From positions 43,370-107,369 of the forward strand of contig JANPAS010000083.1 of assembly GCA_031430035.1 (NCBI GenBank): a stretch of DNA of 64,000 nucleotides, in the 5' to 3' direction. The position numbers were made by a program, and so were the translations under genes. Source of the stretch: JASGCK01 sp031430035 (lineage in GTDB: Bacteria; Pseudomonadota; Gammaproteobacteria; Burkholderiales; Burkholderiaceae_C). Below are positions 61,446 to 64,000 of the stretch, piece after piece; position 1 is the stretch's first letter, and the number at the start of each line of letters is the position of its first letter. The notes beneath the pieces are model-generated. The model did no database searches and had not been told where the DNA came from. It worked only from the letters and a program-made list of their open reading frames with translations.

Positions 61446-63758
61446 TTATTTTTTTGCTTGTTCACACGCCATCAAAATTCGTTCAGGTGTAGCAGGTGCA
61501 TCCATGCTGACTAAATTCTGATTCCCACCCGCAGCCACGACTGCATCACGCAGCGAGAAGTACGCCGACAGCGCCAGCATCAGTGGCGGCTCGCCGACGG
61601 CTTTGCTTCTAAACGGCGTGGGCTTGACGTTTTGGCACTCGAAGAACGAGACGTTGAAGTGCTCGGGTATATCGCTTGCCACAGGGATTTTGTAGGTGGA
61701 GGGGCCATGCGTGAGCAGCTTGCCGTAGTTCTTCGTGCCTTTTTTCATATCCCAAATGCACTCTTCCATGGTCAGCCAGCCCATGCCTTGCACATACGCG
61801 CCTTCGATTTGGCCTTTGTCAATCGCGGGGTTGATCGACTGTCCCACGTCGTGCACGATGTCAACTTTCTTCAACCACCACTCGCCCGTGCGGGTGTCGA
61901 TTTCGGTCTCTGTCACGGCTGCACCGTAGCAAAAGTAATAAAACGCTTTGCCTTGCAGCGTCATGAAGTCGTACTGGATATCGGGTGTCATGTAGTAGCC
62001 CGTTTGACCGAGTTGCACGCGGTTGAGCCACGCTTGTTTGATCAAATCTGTCCAAGGCAAATTGCGACCTGCATCGAGTGCATCCAAGCGCTCCCGCAGT
62101 TGACGCGTCGCGTCCATAATCGCTGCGCCGTTGATGTCCGCACCGCTGGAAGCCGCTGTGGCACTGGCGTTGGGGACTTTTTGCGTATCCGTTGCAGTGA
62201 CACGTACGTGCTTAACGGGGATGCGAAGACCGTCTGCTGCCACCTGCGCCATCTTGGTATTCAAACCCTGTCCCATCTCAGTGCCACCGTGGTTCACGCT
62301 GACAGAGCCATCTTGATAAATGTTGACGAGCGCAGCACCTTGGTTCAGCATGGTGGCGGTAAAGCTAATGCCGAACTTGAGAGGTACAAGCGCCATTCCG
62401 CGTTTTTTGTATTTATTGGCGGAGTTGAAATTATTAATTTCAACTCTTCTAGCTCGATAGTTGGATTCGACTTCTAACTGGTCAATGACTTTGTCGCCAA
62501 TCCAGTCTTCAATGTCTTGGTTGTACTGGGTTGTCAATGATTCAGGATTGCCCGAGACTTTGGGGTCTTGGTACAAATTCGCTTTGCGCACGTCCAGTGG
62601 ATCGAGCCCGAGTTTGTTGGCGATTTGCTCAATCACCGTCTCGATGCCAAACATGCCTTGCGGGCCACCAAAGCCGCGAAATGCCGTCGCGCTTTGCATG
62701 TTGGTCTTAAGGCGATGTCCAATGATGGAGAGGTTCGGCAAGTAATAGCAGTTGTCGATGTGGAGTAAGGCTCGGTCGTTGACGGGACCCGAAAAGTCTG
62801 TGCTGTAACCGCAGCGCGATGCCAGCACAAAGTCCACACCCAAGATGCGACCTGATGCGTCGTAGCCGCATTCATAGTCGAGCCTGAAATCGTGGCGCTT
62901 GCCCGTGATCATCATGTCGTCGTCGCGGTTGGCACGCAATTTGACTGGGCGCTTCAGCAGATGAGCTGCCAGCGCTGCCGATTGACTAAAGATGGACGCA
63001 TTGCCTTCCTTGCCACCAAACGCGCCGCCCATGCGGCGGCAAATGACCTCGACATCGTTGGTGGTGAGGTTCAGTGCAGACGCGGCTTCGCGCTGGTTGC
63101 CATCGGGGTGTTGGGTGGAGACGTAAAGCGTGAGCTGATCGTCTTCGCGCGGCACAGCGTAGGTGATTTGGCCTTCTAAATAAAACTGCTCTTGTTGGCC
63201 GCATTCGGTACGGCCTGATAGTTTGAAAGGCGCGTTGGCTATGGCCTCGGCAGGCTTGCCGCGGGTAATGCCTTTGGCAGGCATGATGAAGTTTTTAGCT
63301 GCCATCGCCTCGTCAATTGTCAAAATTGCCGGCAATTCTTTAACGGCAACCACGGCTTTTGCAGCAGCTTCTCGGGCGTAGAGCATGTCGCGTGCCACGA
63401 CCAGTGCCACAGGTTGCCCTAGGAACTCGACTTTGCCAGCTGCGAGGAACGGGTCGTCATGAATGATCGGCCCGCAGTTGTTTTCGCCTGGAATATCGGC
63501 AGCAGTAAACACCGCTACCACGCCGTGCATGGCAAGAATGGCGGCGCGATCAATGCCCTCACCAATCAACTCACCGTGCGCCGTGGGTGAAAGTACCAAA
63601 GCCCCGTACAGCGTGCCTTGCAGCTCGGGGATATCGTCGGTGTAGACGGCTTTGCCCGTGACGTGCAGATGCGCGGATTCGTGCGCAAGCTCTTTGCCTT
63701 GCTCGCCTTGGTGTTTGCTGGCAGAGCCAATGCTCATGAGGGTGTCAATCGTTTTCAT
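61446..63758 (-). CDS. xdhB: Xanthine dehydrogenase, molybdopterin-binding subunit
   Basis: 770 residues. AHLHVTGKAVYTDDIPELQG begins the aldehyde-oxidase a/b-hammerhead domain. RRMGGAFGGKEGNAS, RGFGGPQGMF and HGGTEMGQGLNTKMAQ are molybdopterin-binding loops, and KAVGEPPLML contains the catalytic Glu. It oxidises hypoxanthine and xanthine to urate with XdhA. It overlaps the upstream xdhA stop by four bases (ATGA). Confidence 0.95.
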   Translation of the reverse strand: MKTIDTLMSIGSASKHQGEQGKELAHESAHLHVTGKAVYTDDIPELQGTLYGALVLSPTAHGELIGEGIDRAAILAMHGVVAVFTAADIPGENNCGPIIHDDPFLAAGKVEFLGQPVALVVARDMLYAREAAAKAVVAVKELPAILTIDEAMAAKNFIMPAKGITRGKPAEAIANAPFKLSGRTECGQQEQFYLEGQITYAVPREDDQLTLYVSTQHPDGNQREAASALNLTTNDVEVICRRMGGAFGGKEGNASIFSQSAALAAHLLKRPVKLRANRDDDMMITGKRHDFRLDYECGYDASGRILGVDFVLASRCGYSTDFSGPVNDRALLHIDNCYYLPNLSIIGHRLKTNMQSATAFRGFGGPQGMFGIETVIEQIANKLGLDPLDVRKANLYQDPKVSGNPESLTTQYNQDIEDWIGDKVIDQLEVESNYRARRVEINNFNSANKYKKRGMALVPLKFGISFTATMLNQGAALVNIYQDGSVSVNHGGTEMGQGLNTKMAQVAADGLRIPVKHVRVTATDTQKVPNASATAASSGADINGAAIMDATRQLRERLDALDAGRNLPWTDLIKQAWLNRVQLGQTGYYMTPDIQYDFMTLQGKAFYYFCYGAAVTETEIDTRTGEWWLKKVDIVHDVGQSINPAIDKGQIEGAYVQGMGWLTMEECIWDMKKGTKNYGKLLTHGPSTYKIPVASDIPEHFNVSFFECQNVKPTPFRSKAVGEPPLMLALSAYFSLRDAVVAAGGNQNLVSMDAPATPERILMACEQAKK

Positions 63759-64000
63759 GCTGTCACTCCTTCGCTGGTTGATTCTTCAAGGAATTGCATT
63801 ACTAAATTTCGCGCCACGAGTGAGCGATACGCCCACGTTGCTCTGAGGCCATCGCGTGCGGCAAAGCTTTGCGCAATGGCGTCGTCAATCGAGTCAGAAG
63901 AAATTTGATCAAACGATTTGCCTTCAATTGCGGCTTCAATTTTGGCGGCACGCATGGGGTAGGGCGAGAGGCCGTTGTAGGCGATCTTCACATTGACGAA
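63755..64000 (-). CDS. xdhA: Xanthine dehydrogenase small subunit, C-terminal part
   Basis: The minus strand reads continuously from the right edge to a stop at 63755, giving 81 residues. IAYNGLSPYPMRAAKIEAAI and ATWAYRSLVARNLVMQFLEE belong to the C-terminal domain of the FAD-binding part of XdhA. The FeS and most of the FAD domains lie outside the window. Confidence 0.88.
   Translation of the reverse strand, partial: FVNVKIAYNGLSPYPMRAAKIEAAIEGKSFDQISSDSIDDAIAQSFAARDGLRATWAYRSLVARNLVMQFLEESTSEGVTA

Noticed and set aside
1..64000. CRISPR array, tRNA, rRNA or prophage genes
   Set aside because: No spaced direct repeats, no cloverleaf-like stretch and no phage or rRNA sequence were noticed on reading; intergenic space is too small for most of these.

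Overview
The window looks like a betaproteobacterial chromosome, order Burkholderiales and probably Comamonadaceae. This rests on the flanks: bamE and fur divergent, hprK and ptsN, a short H-NS with a Lys/Ala-rich linker, and dapF, DUF484, xerC and xdhAB. The flanks are moderate in GC. The core (about 8.9-52.35 kb) has clearly higher third-position GC. This is inference from gene content and style; no database search was possible.

Layout. 1-2.5 kb: bamE (partial), fur, hprK, ptsN and an H-NS-family gene. 2.5-5.2 kb, minus strand: a WbpM/CapD-type UDP-sugar dehydratase, a small phosphoglycosyl transferase and the 3' stump of a GT4 glycosyltransferase. 5.2-5.5 kb: a leader with an ops-like element. 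5.5-54.0 kb, plus strand: one very long, tightly overlapping gene series. It starts with an EPS-type MarR regulator and encodes surface-polysaccharide (O-antigen or capsule) synthesis. 54.0-58.0 kb, minus strand: rfaH-like antiterminator, rfbC, rfbA, rfbD, rfbB and xerC. 58.9-64.0 kb, minus strand: DUF484, dapF, a core-MetE methionine synthase, xdhB and partial xdhA.

The sugar genes fall into modules. GDP-L-fucose: manC, fcl, gmd, with a GT10 fucosyltransferase far downstream. A heptose/ulosonate module (12.2-22.8 kb): HddC-like transferase, a CBS-fused HddA-like kinase, a NeuB-SAF-TIM-barrel fusion, GmhA, a CMP-ulosonate synthetase-like protein, a class III aminotransferase, VOC protein, methyltransferase, TIM-barrel isomerase and two SDRs. 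Two unrecognised proteins that may be CMP-sugar-using transferases follow. CDP-sugars (32.2-42.6 kb): rfbF, rfbG and rfbH with two add-on sets. One is a C-methyltransferase, 3,5-epimerase-like protein, aminotransferase, N-formyltransferase and CmcI-like methyltransferase. The other is a split transketolase pair with a reductase. UDP-L-FucNAc: fnlA, fnlB, fnlC and a WbuB-like transferase. dTDP-L-rhamnose: rfbABCD. Export and assembly: a PglK-like ABC flippase, a Wzy-like membrane protein and an 825-residue protein that reads as a Wzx flippase fused to an O-antigen ligase/polymerase.

Most notable points: (1) the heptose/ulosonate cassette, which matches no named nonulosonate pathway I know; (2) the CDP-3,6-dideoxyhexose genes beside a split transketolase, suggesting a two-carbon-branched sugar; (3) the Wzx-ligase fusion; (4) an RfaH homologue paired with an ops-like site 48 kb away; (5) an abrupt GC3 change inside fnlA that looks like a recombination breakpoint. 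I saw no intact insertion sequence, tRNA, rRNA or CRISPR array, and no gene-free stretch longer than about 300 bases.
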